Shown piece after piece: positions 34,696 to 43,126 of a DNA stretch of 64,000 bases. Source of the stretch: Thalassoroseus pseudoceratinae (GTDB lineage: Bacteria > Planctomycetota > Planctomycetia > Planctomycetales > Planctomycetaceae). The stretch is from contig NZ_JAALXT010000007.1 in assembly GCF_011634775.1 (NCBI RefSeq), positions 248,001 to 312,000 of the forward strand. The letters run 5' to 3'. The position numbers and the translations under genes were made by a program. Positions within the stretch are counted from its first letter, which is position 1; the number at the start of each line of letters is the position of its first letter. The notes below the pieces were generated by a model, which saw only the letters and a program-made list of their open reading frames with translations, ran no database searches and was not told where the DNA came from.

Positions 34696-36483
34696 TTACT
34701 TTTCAGGAATCTGTTCTTTCGCCATGTGTGCGAGCGATTTGCCTAGCCAGCGAAGTACGCCGGAATCCAGATTCACCTTGGCGAGAAGGTCCTGACCATC
34801 TCGCTTCAGAGACAGATTAAACCGATCGTCGCCCGGTTGAGCGGCTTCGACAGCCAAACGATGTTGCGTTCGGAACGGCTCGACGAGTTTGTCACCTTGC
34901 ACTTTCTGACGAGCCGCGAACCAGGGCCCGAATCGACCGGCAATGGACAAGAACTCTTCGGTTCCCTGAGTCGGTTGTGCTTGGCCGATGGCGGTTTCGA
35001 GTGCTTTCAACGCGTTCGGTCCACCGGCGAGCCAAACGGCGTTGGCTTCGATGCCGACATAAATCGTGTTGGTGCCAACCAGAGCTTTGTAAGTTTCCCG
35101 GACTGAGGAATCGAGGTCATAGGAATGAACCGATACGTCTCCAAACTTGGCGACATCGAATTTCACTTCCAGATCGCTGCCGGCTCCTTGCAGGGTTTTC
35201 AAGATTTCCATGGCATCTTGGCCGTTAGCCACTTGCATGGCGGCGACGGCGGTGTGGTATTGGCCATCGGGTTGCATTTCGATCATGCCAATCGCGGAAC
35301 CGGCGGAGAGTGTTTTCTGCGCGAGTCCGTACATTTGGTTGGCTGCTGTGACCAATGCCGTTTTCTGGGCGGCAGTTCGCTGCGACTTGGTATTGATTCC
35401 GTTAATGGCGACCTTGCGGAGTTGATCGAGAATCGCCAAGTAGCCACGTTGTCGCATTTCGTCGAGAAACAGATTCATCCGCAAACTGAGCACAGGCTCG
35501 GCAGACCGGGGAATGGTTGCGAACCGAGTTGTCTTGCTCCCCATGCTCTCCATGGAGGCTTGCAATGGTGTGCCGGGCAGGGCGACCAACTTGGCATCCA
35601 TGATCCCTTGTTTGCGGTCCTCGTCGAGAAGTCCGTTCACGACCAGATGCTGGCCTTGGGTGAAGATTCGGCCAACTTCGTCGAGTTGCACCGAAAACGC
35701 CAAGTGATTGAGATCGTAGAGATCCTGCTCTTCGGTCTTAAGCTTGCGGTGGGTCGCCAGAATCGATTCTTTATGACCATCGGGTCCGAAGAAGAGTTTC
35801 TCACGGTCTTCGATGTGGCCAGGTTTGTTGGTTCCTTCGAGACCGAACTCATACCCTTTTGCGGCCAACGCGTTCATCGGATCGCCAGGACCACCTTGGC
35901 CGGCGGGTTTGATCGCAACGAAATCGGTGACGACTTGATCCCCATCTTCCTGATGGACTTCAACGAATTGTCCATACCCATGTTCGAGCCAAAGAAAATA
36001 GGGATAAACGTTGCCGCTCAGTTTGTAGATGAGACCCGGAATCACCTGCGCTTGTTGCCCGATGCCGTTGGGCATGAGGTTGTTACGCCAAAAGGTTCGC
36101 TCGTTGGAGACCGGAATCCAAGTTCGCATGCGGTACGGCTTTGGATTGAGCAGTAGGTCCGTCCGCAGCGGTCGGTCACGATCGACGCCGGGCAGCGTGA
36201 GTTCCAAGTGATCGAGCAGTTTCTTGTACTGCTTTTGCTCTTCGGGTGCGGTGAGGTCCATCACGACCTTCAAATCGCTGAGCACTTCCGCCGCTCCCTG
36301 ATGAATCAAGTAGACCTCGGGAGCAGGACCGGTGCTCCATTGGCCGAAAGCGATTGATCCGAGGCACATCCAAAGCGCCAGGCTGCTGCCAATGATGATT
36401 CGGGGCGCTCCGAAAAGAACATGGTTCACAGCAATCTCCCTAGTTGCCTTGTCAAGGCGTTGATTGTGAATATTGATCGACAT
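34696..36483 (-). CDS. Secreted/membrane-anchored planctomycete protein of unknown function
   Basis: 595 residues. A long N-terminal region precedes a hydrophobic stretch (RIIIGSSLALWMCLGSIAFGQ) ending in an AFGQ-like signal cleavage site. The mature protein is alpha/beta without Cys clusters or TM segments. It contains repeated comparison-type segments (FSVQLDEVGRIFTQGQHLVV; VSVHSYDLDSSVRETYKALV; TNTIYVGIEANAVWLAGGPNALKALE) resembling the overall style of another secreted protein in this window (47655-49343). I do not recognise a characterised family. GGAG lies about 8 bases before the ATG. Its transcript ends in a strong hairpin. Confidence 0.75.
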   Translation of the reverse strand: MSINIHNQRLDKATREIAVNHVLFGAPRIIIGSSLALWMCLGSIAFGQWSTGPAPEVYLIHQGAAEVLSDLKVVMDLTAPEEQKQYKKLLDHLELTLPGVDRDRPLRTDLLLNPKPYRMRTWIPVSNERTFWRNNLMPNGIGQQAQVIPGLIYKLSGNVYPYFLWLEHGYGQFVEVHQEDGDQVVTDFVAIKPAGQGGPGDPMNALAAKGYEFGLEGTNKPGHIEDREKLFFGPDGHKESILATHRKLKTEEQDLYDLNHLAFSVQLDEVGRIFTQGQHLVVNGLLDEDRKQGIMDAKLVALPGTPLQASMESMGSKTTRFATIPRSAEPVLSLRMNLFLDEMRQRGYLAILDQLRKVAINGINTKSQRTAAQKTALVTAANQMYGLAQKTLSAGSAIGMIEMQPDGQYHTAVAAMQVANGQDAMEILKTLQGAGSDLEVKFDVAKFGDVSVHSYDLDSSVRETYKALVGTNTIYVGIEANAVWLAGGPNALKALETAIGQAQPTQGTEEFLSIAGRFGPWFAARQKVQGDKLVEPFRTQHRLAVEAAQPGDDRFNLSLKRDGQDLLAKVNLDSGVLRWLGKSLAHMAKEQIPEK

Positions 36484-36541
36484 AACCCGCTCCGTTATCG
36501 GGACTTACACCCCAGCGAGTGGTTGGTCTCGCGTCGAAGTC

Positions 36542-36606
36542 TCACCGTGTCGTCTTCTCGATTGTTGGTCGCGACGCCGACTTTATCGGAGTCGGCCACA
36601 CGGTGA
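36542..36606. repeat. Nested inverted repeat in intergenic region
   Basis: The outer arms TCACCGTGT (36542-36550) and ACACGGTGA (36598-36606) are perfect 9-bp complements. Inside, GCCGACT (36576-36582) and AGTCGGC (36590-36596) form a 7-bp hairpin. It lies between the GlmU-like gene and the 595-residue secreted protein gene, about 60-120 bp before the latter's start, so it could be a 5'-UTR structure. Confidence 0.5.
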
Positions 36607-36711
36607 AATCGGCTTGCCGCAGGCCTCGATCTGGCAAGACGCTTCGTGGTGAGTGTCTCGGACATCATAGAGAAACGGATTCGGAAAGTCGAATAAACGA
36701 AGCCATTGGAA

Positions 36712-38004
36712 CTAGGCAGGAATACCCGCCTGTTTGGCTTCCCAACGATGTAAAGCGTGTTCCCGCTCGGCAAAGGTTTGGCGTTCGATCCGGCGGAGCA
36801 ACTGTTCTTCCGCGGCGGTCAATTCCTGACCCCGTCGTTGCATTGCAATCCGAGCCGTCTCAAGCGAACGGTTGATCTCCCAACCCGCGCACAGATCCCC
36901 ATGCCAAATTCGCGCGAACGAGGGCACATGCTTCGGCAACAGTTCGCCACCGGGAAGAATCATGCACATCACACCGATGCACGATCCCGTGTTGAACAAA
37001 CTCCCGATCGCCGCTTTCGTATGGTCGCCGATGTAACAACCCACCTTGTAATCTTCGGTATCGATCAGCCCGTCCGGCATCGGAACGTTGACGTTGGAAT
37101 AGTCGTTCTTCAAGTCGCTGTTGGTCGATAACGCTCCCAAGTTCACCCAAGGGCAAACATAGCTGTGCCCCAAGAACCCATCGTGGTACTTGTTGACATA
37201 GCTGTGAAGAATGCTGGCTTCGACTTCCCCACCAACACGGCAGACCGGGCCGATGCTGCTACCTTCTTTGATATGAGCGCGGAAGATTTGCGAACCACGG
37301 CCGATGTGGCAGGGACCTTCAATGCGTGTGAACGGTTGCACGACGGCGTCGGCATCGATCGAAATCGGTCCGCTGCGGGCATCGAGCACCACAAACGGAT
37401 GCACCTCAGCCGTGCGATGGACGAACACCATCTCGCGTGATCCCATAATCGCGACTTGTTGCCCCAACGTGCCGCGTCCGCTATCGAAATCAATACCGGT
37501 GAAGTCGGCATTCAGTTGATCGCTGTTATGGCTGACCAAATCCCAAGGGCGACCGGCGACGCATCCAGTGAGTTCCCGCGGCTGACGGGTTTCGGCGAGA
37601 TCGGTGATCGCATCGAGGAAGTTTTCCTCGGTGAGGAGAATTGCCTCTTCCGGATCAATCCGCAGAGCCACGATGGTCCCGTTGACCATGCCGACTTCGT
37701 TGTTGGTCAACTGCAATGCGTCGGCGGGGGAATCGATCCATCGCCCGTTGATCAGCAACGTCGATTCGTATTGCAGGCCCACAAAATCATTGACGACGAC
37801 CTCCGGGTTTCGTTCCCGGCAAACGGCCGCTAACTCGGGTCGAACAAACCCTAACCACTCCGGCTTTTCCGAACTGGTCGACAGATGGTCTTGCCAACGT
37901 TCGCGAACACTGAACCGCCCACACAACAATTCGTACGCGGGTCTTGTGAGCGTCAGTGGAGCCAAATCCTTGACTCGCTCGTCTTCATAAAATGCGATTC
38001 GCAT
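36712..38004 (-). CDS. GlmU-family putative sugar nucleotidyltransferase
   Basis: 430 residues. N-terminal NTP-transferase-like domain of the reduced GlmU_N/NTP_transf_4 type (IAFYEDERVKDLAPLTLTRPAYELLCG, LLINGRWIDSP), then a left-handed beta-helix of hexapeptide repeats (about 190-345: VFVHRTAEVHPFVVLDARSG, GPCHIGRGSQIF, IGDHTKAAIGSLFNTGSCIG). The C-terminal 70 residues are charged and helical. Such proteins are annotated as putative UDP-N-acetylglucosamine or sugar-nucleotide pyrophosphorylases; the classical GlmU GxGTRM motif is not seen, so the substrate is unknown. The start is fixed by a perfect AAGGAGGT 8 bases upstream (complement of 38011-38018); a weak TATAGT -10-like box lies at 38042-38047. 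Confidence 0.85.
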   Translation of the reverse strand: MRIAFYEDERVKDLAPLTLTRPAYELLCGRFSVRERWQDHLSTSSEKPEWLGFVRPELAAVCRERNPEVVVNDFVGLQYESTLLINGRWIDSPADALQLTNNEVGMVNGTIVALRIDPEEAILLTEENFLDAITDLAETRQPRELTGCVAGRPWDLVSHNSDQLNADFTGIDFDSGRGTLGQQVAIMGSREMVFVHRTAEVHPFVVLDARSGPISIDADAVVQPFTRIEGPCHIGRGSQIFRAHIKEGSSIGPVCRVGGEVEASILHSYVNKYHDGFLGHSYVCPWVNLGALSTNSDLKNDYSNVNVPMPDGLIDTEDYKVGCYIGDHTKAAIGSLFNTGSCIGVMCMILPGGELLPKHVPSFARIWHGDLCAGWEINRSLETARIAMQRRGQELTAAEEQLLRRIERQTFAEREHALHRWEAKQAGIPA

Positions 38005-38098
38005 GGTTCGACCTCCTTGTCGAAATCGTTTGCGGTCGGGAACTATACTGAGTAAATGGGGTTCCGAAAAGACCGCTCACCGAGTTTGACCTGTCTAA

Positions 38099-38133
38099 CA
38101 AAAAAACCCGTCAGGTAATCTGACGGGTTTTCA
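38099..38133 (-). terminator. Intrinsic terminator of BBP7-like gene
   Basis: AACCCGTCAG (38105-38114) pairs with CTGACGGGTT (38120-38129) around GTAAT. The minus strand continues into TTTTTT. The plus-side TTTT makes it weakly bidirectional. Confidence 0.9.
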
Positions 38134-38211
38134 TTCAGTCTCATGCTTTGGGCTTCGAGTCTTGGGGCGTCCCGTCTGCTTTCACCGGATCACGTAGGAC
38201 TGTTGTTCGGT

Positions 38212-39873
38212 TTAGAAGTCCCAGTGAATCCCCAAGGTGTAACCGCTAAGGTACCAGCGATCGCGGTCGTTCTCACGAATCGTCGGAGTGAGTGGTTGAC
38301 CGTTGTACTCGATCGACTTCTGTGGCCGGTGGATTTGGTAAGCTGCGAGCACATTGTAGCCGCCTTGAATCTTCGCCTCGCGGAGAATCGAGACTCGGTT
38401 GAGCAGCGGAATAAAGGGCACAATGTTCATTTCGAGAATCACTTCGGCACTTGCGGTTGGCGAGAGTCGAACGTGATCACGTTCTTCGCTGACCACTCGG
38501 TTCTGGATGAAATTGGGATCGTTGAACCCGTCACCCACACCGAAACCGGACAGCTTCAGTTCCTCGAAGTTCGCCGCCAAACCAAGTGTTGTGCGACCGA
38601 GAATCTTGAAGTTATCACCACCGATGTCGAAACTCACACCAGCTTCCGGAGCGAACAGATGGCTGGTGATTTCCGATCGCAATTGCGTTTCGTAGGGGTT
38701 GACCACTTGCGTATAAGTGTCAACCTGAACCGGACCACTACCGTCGAACGTAGCCGATCCACCACTGTCACGACCTTCGATCTGGAAGGCTTCACCAATC
38801 CAGAGATACCGTAGCCCGACCAGCGGTTTAATGTTCATCCAATCGTTCTTGTACAGCGGCGTCATACGGAACGCCGTGTTGATACTCGCCGACTGGGATT
38901 CAAATTGAATTCCGAAGAAGCGGTCATAAGGCACCAGCACGCCGTCATCGGTTCCGTCGTTGAGTGCAAGGGCGGCTGTAATCACCAAATCCTCGCCATT
39001 GAACGGCGGATTCGGATCAAACCCCCGCGAGAACGACCAGTTCGACTGCGAGATGAAGTAACCACCGACATCGAACCCATGACCGGCCGGCTCCACCCAA
39101 CCCCAGCGGAATTTGCCGCCAAGTTCGTAAGGGTATTCATCCGGACATTCTTCGTCTGTCTGATCGATCGGCACATGACCGGCACGACGTTCGTTGACCA
39201 AGATCGTGTCGGCCCGAATTTCCTCACCAGGGTTGGTATCGTTCGCTGTCACCGTTTGTTGAACGTAATTGAACATTGCGTTCGACGAGATGACCGGGAA
39301 CCGGGCACCACCTTGGTCGAAGAATGGCTGTTGCAACGCGACGGGAATACTCCCGACGATCGCATCGCTCGGCTGCCGAACACGGGCGAAGAACACCTCG
39401 GCGTTGCCGAAGTAGTCCCGACCCCAACCCTTCTGTTCGAAGAACCACAACCCATCTTTGTTGATGTGTTGTTGAAAATCAAAATCGAAGAAGGAGTTCT
39501 TCGGCCAAGGGTTACTGTCTGGTCCGGGTCCCGGTCCGCCTCCCTGACCCGCCATAATCGGGCTGTTGGAGGGAATCGGTCCCATCGGGCCTGGTCCACC
39601 GGCACCGTATGGTCCGGGTGGTGGGCAATACCCACCGGGATGCGGCATTGATCCGGGAGCCATCTGGAAAGTTGGCCCCGCACCTTGAGGTCCGGTCATA
39701 TCCGGATTGTAAAACGATTGCATCTCCGAATCGGCCGGTACCAAAGGGTTTAGGCTCCGTTGTTCCCCGGAAGCAATGGCTCCGGGAGCGAAACCCTGTC
39801 CCCAACCGACGCGACCGACCCCGATTGTCAGTCCCGCAAAAAGCAGAAGAGCCGTCCAGCGCTGTCTCCGCAT
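38212..39873 (-). CDS. BBP7-type outer-membrane beta-barrel protein
   Basis: 553 residues. ATG 39873 is chosen because the signal peptide (RRQRWTALLLFAGLTIGVGRVGWGQ) starts there and AGCAAGGATGG is upstream. After the signal comes a Gly/Pro-rich linker (about 55-130, many GPG/PPPG motifs), then alternating amphipathic strands typical of a beta-barrel. Recognisable blocks are GGKFRWGWVEPAGHGFDVGGYF, MNIKPLVGLRYLWIGEAFQI and FAPEAGVSFDIGGDNFKILG. The chain ends with an aromatic residue (YTLGIHWDF), as outer-membrane barrels do. This matches the planctomycete BBP7 family. Probable outer-membrane location; cargo unknown. Confidence 0.8.
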   Translation of the reverse strand: MRRQRWTALLLFAGLTIGVGRVGWGQGFAPGAIASGEQRSLNPLVPADSEMQSFYNPDMTGPQGAGPTFQMAPGSMPHPGGYCPPPGPYGAGGPGPMGPIPSNSPIMAGQGGGPGPGPDSNPWPKNSFFDFDFQQHINKDGLWFFEQKGWGRDYFGNAEVFFARVRQPSDAIVGSIPVALQQPFFDQGGARFPVISSNAMFNYVQQTVTANDTNPGEEIRADTILVNERRAGHVPIDQTDEECPDEYPYELGGKFRWGWVEPAGHGFDVGGYFISQSNWSFSRGFDPNPPFNGEDLVITAALALNDGTDDGVLVPYDRFFGIQFESQSASINTAFRMTPLYKNDWMNIKPLVGLRYLWIGEAFQIEGRDSGGSATFDGSGPVQVDTYTQVVNPYETQLRSEITSHLFAPEAGVSFDIGGDNFKILGRTTLGLAANFEELKLSGFGVGDGFNDPNFIQNRVVSEERDHVRLSPTASAEVILEMNIVPFIPLLNRVSILREAKIQGGYNVLAAYQIHRPQKSIEYNGQPLTPTIRENDRDRWYLSGYTLGIHWDF

Positions 39874-40017
39874 GAGTCCATCCTTGCTTTGCTCGCGCAC
39901 ATCGACAGAGTTCGCGCAACTTGGCAGCAGAACCCGACGGCCCAAAAACCGCCCGCATCCACTACCCGATACATCCCGCGCCACAAATAGGGCACAAGAC
40001 CCTGCCGGTTATATCGG

Positions 40018-40599
40018 TCAACCGAATTGGCAATCTGTAGCGGTTGTTGCGATTCTTGCAATTGAATTAGTTATTCCCATTGACACGGCATCGCTCATCT
40101 CATCGACAGCTCGAAATAAGATGAGCATAATTTTGTATAGTATTTTCAGTACGTTTTCGGTCGTACGTCCCAGAGCAAAGCCATGGGCACGGCGATCGCG
40201 AAGCCCGCGCCCTTCCCGTTGGTCATCACGTGCGACCCGAGCAGGATACCAGCGGAGAAAATTGCAGGTATCGAAAACAGTCTTTGGGAACACTCGAAGT
40301 CGGTTGGCCCGAACGGCGTCAAGCGGACCCAGCGGTTGCTTCAACACATTCCGGTACATGAACAGAATGGCGCCTAGAGCCTGGTTCTGCGTACTTTCTG
40401 CCAGCCGTCGATTGACTGCCAGATGCGTGAGAAACGCCTCAACCTCCTTCTCCTCCATCTCTTGGGGATGGATCCAGTGCCCCGTGCGATCGTGATGGAA
40501 CCGCAGATACTCCTCGACCCAGCGGCAGTCGGTCTGAATCGTTCGTTTGGCCAAGCGGCGGACTTCACAAGCCGCCCGATACCGTTCGAGGAGTTTCAT
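40018..40599 (-). pseudogene. intI: Truncated integron integrase (IntI-like), N-terminal half only
   Basis: 193 residues, of which about the first 95 match the SAM-like N-terminal domain of integron tyrosine recombinases: LAKRTIQTDCRWVEEYLRFH, HWIHPQEMEEKEVEAFLTHL, and NQALGAILFMYRNVLKQPLG with LDAVRA. After LDAVRAN the sequence no longer resembles an integrase. The catalytic domain with the R-H-R-Y residues and the IntI-specific insertion is absent, so it cannot recombine. It is oriented away from the cassettes, with its start 134 bp from the attI-like core site, exactly the layout of an integron platform. The cause of truncation (deletion) is inferred; no insertion sequence is seen at the break. 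Confidence 0.8.
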
Positions 40600-40732
40600 C
40601 CGAGCATTTTGCCGCGTAAGAATTGCTCGGTCAATTCACGCAACGGATTCGATGCATCGCCTTTCCACACCGGAGTTTGACTGTCATGACGGTCGCGAGT
40701 ATTCTCAAGATGGATTGTTGAGAGAAAAAGAA

Positions 40733-40739
40733 GTTATCC
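40733..40739 (+). other. Putative attI core site
   Basis: GTTATCC matches the recombination core GTTRRRY except for T at the fifth position. It lies between the integrase start and the first cassette gene. The R'' box of cassette 1 (GGATCAC, 41154) is its near-complement, as expected if cassette 1 begins at the T after this G. Confidence 0.6.
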
Positions 40740-40765
40740 CACAAACGTGCTCGACTTGAATTGCG

Positions 40766-41128
40766 ATGGCCAACCTCATCACAAACAAGCACAAGAACCA
40801 AGAACACGGTGAACGTCCAACCAAGTTTCAGAAGCAACAGTCGAATCGACGAATCCGTCGGACGGCCAGCATCGACGATTCGGACGACTCTCGGACTGGA
40901 AACAGATCCAACAAACTCACAAAGCGCAAGCGATCCGGCTACTGCCCAATCTGTTTGTCCTGGCTTGAGCGCAACAAACGAATGACACGCTACGTACGCA
41001 AATGCTCGGCGTGCACCGGACAATTCGATCCTGACATACGTTGTGATCGATGTGGTACAAATCGTGTGTGGCGGGGGAAAGAAGAATGTCGTTGTAAAGG
41101 GTGCGGAAATGTCGTCGTTCCCGACTGA
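40766..41128 (+). CDS. Integron cassette 1: zinc-ribbon protein
   Basis: 120 residues. A basic, polar N-terminus (about 55 residues, many K/R/Q/N) is followed by cysteine pairs in zinc-ribbon spacing: CPIC (about 60), CSAC (about 80), CDRC, then CRC and CKGC near the C-terminus. It resembles a small nucleic-acid-binding or ribosomal-type double zinc ribbon; no close family is recalled. It is the only gene in cassette 1 (about 40734-41237) and is followed at once by an attC site. Function unknown. Confidence 0.7.
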   Translation: MANLITNKHKNQEHGERPTKFQKQQSNRRIRRTASIDDSDDSRTGNRSNKLTKRKRSGYCPICLSWLERNKRMTRYVRKCSACTGQFDPDIRCDRCGTNRVWRGKEECRCKGCGNVVVPD

Positions 41129-41153
41129 TTTCACTCCTACGTCCCAAAGTGTG

Positions 41154-41243
41154 GGATCACAATACAATGCACCAGAGTTGCCGTCCGGGCCGAACCTGAA
41201 ATCAAAGTCGCTGGCGGCAACCCGGTGATTGTTGACGTTAGAT
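41154..41243 (+). other. attC1 recombination site
   Basis: R'' GGATCAC (41154-41160), L'' CACCAGAGTTGCCG, L' CGGCAACCCGGTG, and R' GTTAGAT (41237-41243). L'' and L' pair with an extrahelical base. The spacer is about 35 bases, total about 90 bp. The ATG of the next gene lies inside R', typical of cassettes. Confidence 0.8.
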
Positions 41244-41577
41244 GCAACTGAACACCGAAGAACTCGCTGTCGCTTTGTCTTCCCAGTCAGAGGAAGACTT
41301 GAACGCGATTTTGGATACACGAGACGCGGGATCTTTCGACAGTGAATGGTGTCGAGTCAACGAACTCGTCGGCGGCAATGAGCGCCACCCCGAAGCCAAG
41401 GCGATCTTCATCCAATTCTCCAACTCGACGCGTCAGCATGACATTGTCTCCTACATTGCCGATGACATCGACTTGCTATTCCGCGCGGAACATCGCGGAA
41501 TTAGTAGTCCCTTCTTGGATTACCTCAGGTCTTGCTACGCCAAGAACACTGTCCCAAGCAAGTGGGAGGGCATCTAA
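41242..41577 (+). CDS. Integron cassette 2: 111-residue hypothetical protein
   Basis: 111 residues. The ATG is within the R' box of attC1 (GTTAGATG) and the stop TAA within the R'' box of attC2 (ATCTAAC), so the gene fills its cassette completely. The sequence is acidic and helical (LNTEELAVALSSQSEEDLNAIL; IVSYIADDIDLLFRAEHRGI) with no signal or TM. The pattern of short charged helices is reminiscent of HEAT-like or immunity-type cassette proteins, but I do not recognise the family. Confidence 0.75.
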   Translation: MQLNTEELAVALSSQSEEDLNAILDTRDAGSFDSEWCRVNELVGGNERHPEAKAIFIQFSNSTRQHDIVSYIADDIDLLFRAEHRGISSPFLDYLRSCYAKNTVPSKWEGI

Positions 41578-41679
41578 CCACCGGCTGCAGTTGACCGGCG
41601 ACGCCCGCGAGTAGAATGCTGTGGTCGGTTGGTAGCCCACTTCCGCGGGCGGCCGACAACTGAGCCTTTTACGTTATGC
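41572..41679 (+). other. attC2 recombination site
   Basis: R'' ATCTAAC (41572-41578) is the exact complement of the R' box opening its own cassette (GTTAGAT, 41237), the hallmark of a cassette excised and inserted as a circle. L'' GGCTGCAGTTGACCGGC pairs with L' GCCGACAACTGAGCC with an extrahelical G. The central stem CGCCCGCG/CGCGGGCG is extra. R' GTTATGC is at 41673-41679. Length 108 bp. Confidence 0.85.
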
Positions 41680-41696
41680 CACAACTCGGAACAGCG

Positions 41697-42242
41697 ATGT
41701 CCGAAGAATTCCTCAACGCACTACAAGACCGCTTTCCAACGTTCGCAGAGAACCTGCGAACTTGCCCGGATGCCGACATAGAAAACGTTGAACCTGGCGC
41801 AAGCGACTCAGACCTTGTCGAACTCGAATCGTCACTCGGACTGGAACTGCCCGAAAGCTACAAAGCATTGCTGAAATGCGCCCGCGAATTCTGGCTATTC
41901 GGCGGCGCAATCCAGTTCGGATTCCAACATCCGTTCATTCACGACTTCCAGCCATACGATGAACTGAATCCACAACAGCAACAAATGGTCCAAATGAAAA
42001 GCGGTGGAGTATGGCCACCGCCAAGCAACGGAATGCTGTGCTTCGCTGAGTTCTTCATGGAAGCGGATGGCGATCAAGTGCTTTTCGATGTCGCCAGCCG
42101 ATTGCAAACCGGCGATTACCCTGTCATGTATTACGCGCATGAATCACGGCCACCATCCGTGCGCAAACTCTCAGATGACTTCGAATCTTTCCTCAATGAA
42201 TTCCTCGACTACGATCAGTGGGTTGATGAAGACGCAATGTAG
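41697..42242 (+). CDS. Integron cassette 3: SMI1/KNR4 (SUKH) family protein
   Basis: 181 residues from ATG 41697 (MSEEFLNALQDRFPTFAENL); ATG 41676 is possible but lies inside R'. The core is a SUKH fold: ASDSDLVELESSLGLELPES followed by YKALLKCAREFWLFGG, then the GMLCFAEFFMEADGDQVLFDV strand pair and a C-terminal DDFESFLNEFL helix. SUKH proteins are common immunity proteins of polymorphic toxin systems. No toxin lies next to it, so a stand-alone immunity or decoy role carried by a mobile cassette is inferred. Confidence 0.8.
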   Translation: MSEEFLNALQDRFPTFAENLRTCPDADIENVEPGASDSDLVELESSLGLELPESYKALLKCAREFWLFGGAIQFGFQHPFIHDFQPYDELNPQQQQMVQMKSGGVWPPPSNGMLCFAEFFMEADGDQVLFDVASRLQTGDYPVMYYAHESRPPSVRKLSDDFESFLNEFLDYDQWVDEDAM

Positions 42243-42251
42243 CAAAGTGGT

Positions 42252-42983
42252 ATAATCGGGTAAGGGCCACCGTTGCCGGTGACCCTCCCCACACCACCGG
42301 ACGTGCGGGTCCGCATCCGGTGGTTCAACGAAGTTGAGCAAGCTTGGCCCACAGGGTCTTCAGGCTGAGCAGTCCTTGTTCGGCCAGCCACGCATTGGTC
42401 AGCCCGACGCCGCTGGCAATTGTCTTGGACATGTGCCAGTAGCTCCGGCGGCTGCGTGCATGGCGGATCGCCTGACGCCTGGGAACGCCGAGCCGAATGA
42501 GCATTTCGCGTCGACGCTTGGGCCGACGCCACTGCTTCCAGTAGCACATCCGGATTCGACGTCGTATCCACTGATCGAGCTTGTCGAACAGCTTCAACTG
42601 CGACGCCAGACCGAAGTAGCCCATCCAACCACGAACGTAACTTCGCAGTTCGCTCAGGCGGCGTTCCATGGAGATGCCCCGGCTGCGGCCGGTGATCGCG
42701 CGGATACGTTGCTTGAACTTGTGGAGGGACTTCGCCGCGACATTGACCGTCGCCCGTACCCGCACCGGCCTTGTATGACGTTTCTGTTCGTAGCCTCGCA
42801 GCTTTGGTGAGAATGGGATCGGCGGCGAAATCAGACCGGTCCTTACGCACGCATTCGCAGGCTTCCTCCCCACGGTCGGTCGCCCTTCCGCAGTTGCCCT
42901 CACCTCGTACTTTGTCGATCGGAGCGATCATTTGGTATACTGACCGCCTTAAGACTCCCAGTCTCGTACAGGGGACTTGCACC
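42252..42983 (-). mobile_element. Deleted group II intron (IIC-attC type likely) with maturase remnant
   Basis: On the minus strand, about 42760-42325 encodes the C-terminal maturase (GIIM) domain: SLHKFKQRIRAITGRSRGIS, then ELRSYVRGWMGYFGLASQLK and KLDQWIRRRIRMCYWKQW. The reverse-transcriptase domain is missing. Immediately downstream, 42293-42324 forms a domain-V-like hairpin (ACCACCGGATGCGGACCCGC and complement), followed by a short domain-VI-like stem (GGTCACCGGCAACGGTGGCC) near 42264-42288. The intron should end near 42252. Orientation opposite to the cassettes, adjacent to attC3, is typical of group IIC-attC introns. The 5' intron end was not located precisely. Immobile on its own because the RT is lost. 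Confidence 0.75.
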
Positions 42984-43015
42984 CCATAAAATCACGCCCA
43001 TGCCGGGCGTACACA
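42984..43015 (+). repeat. Direct repeat copy A
   Basis: A 32-bp segment whose first 24 bases (CCATAAAATCACGCCCATGC plus CGGG) are identical to a copy at 44316. The last 8 differ at 2-3 sites. It contains a small palindrome CGCCC-ATGCC-GGGCG and sits between the intron remnant and attC3. Confidence 0.85.
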
Positions 43016-43098
43016 ATCACATGCACCGGAGCGGCCGTCGGGTGCGTACTCTGAAATCCTCGTCGCTGGCGGCCGCCCGGTGATGCGGGACGTTATCC
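43008..43098 (+). other. attC3 recombination site
   Basis: L'' CACCGGAGCGGCCG and L' CGGCCGCCCGGTG pair perfectly with one extrahelical A; R' GTTATCC is at 43092-43098. The expected R'' (GCATAAC for this cassette) is degenerate; the aligned bases are CGTACAC. The R'' side may have been altered by the adjacent intron insertion. Confidence 0.7.
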
Positions 43099-43126
43099 CG
43101 CTCGACTCCCATGATGCGTCGCCAAA

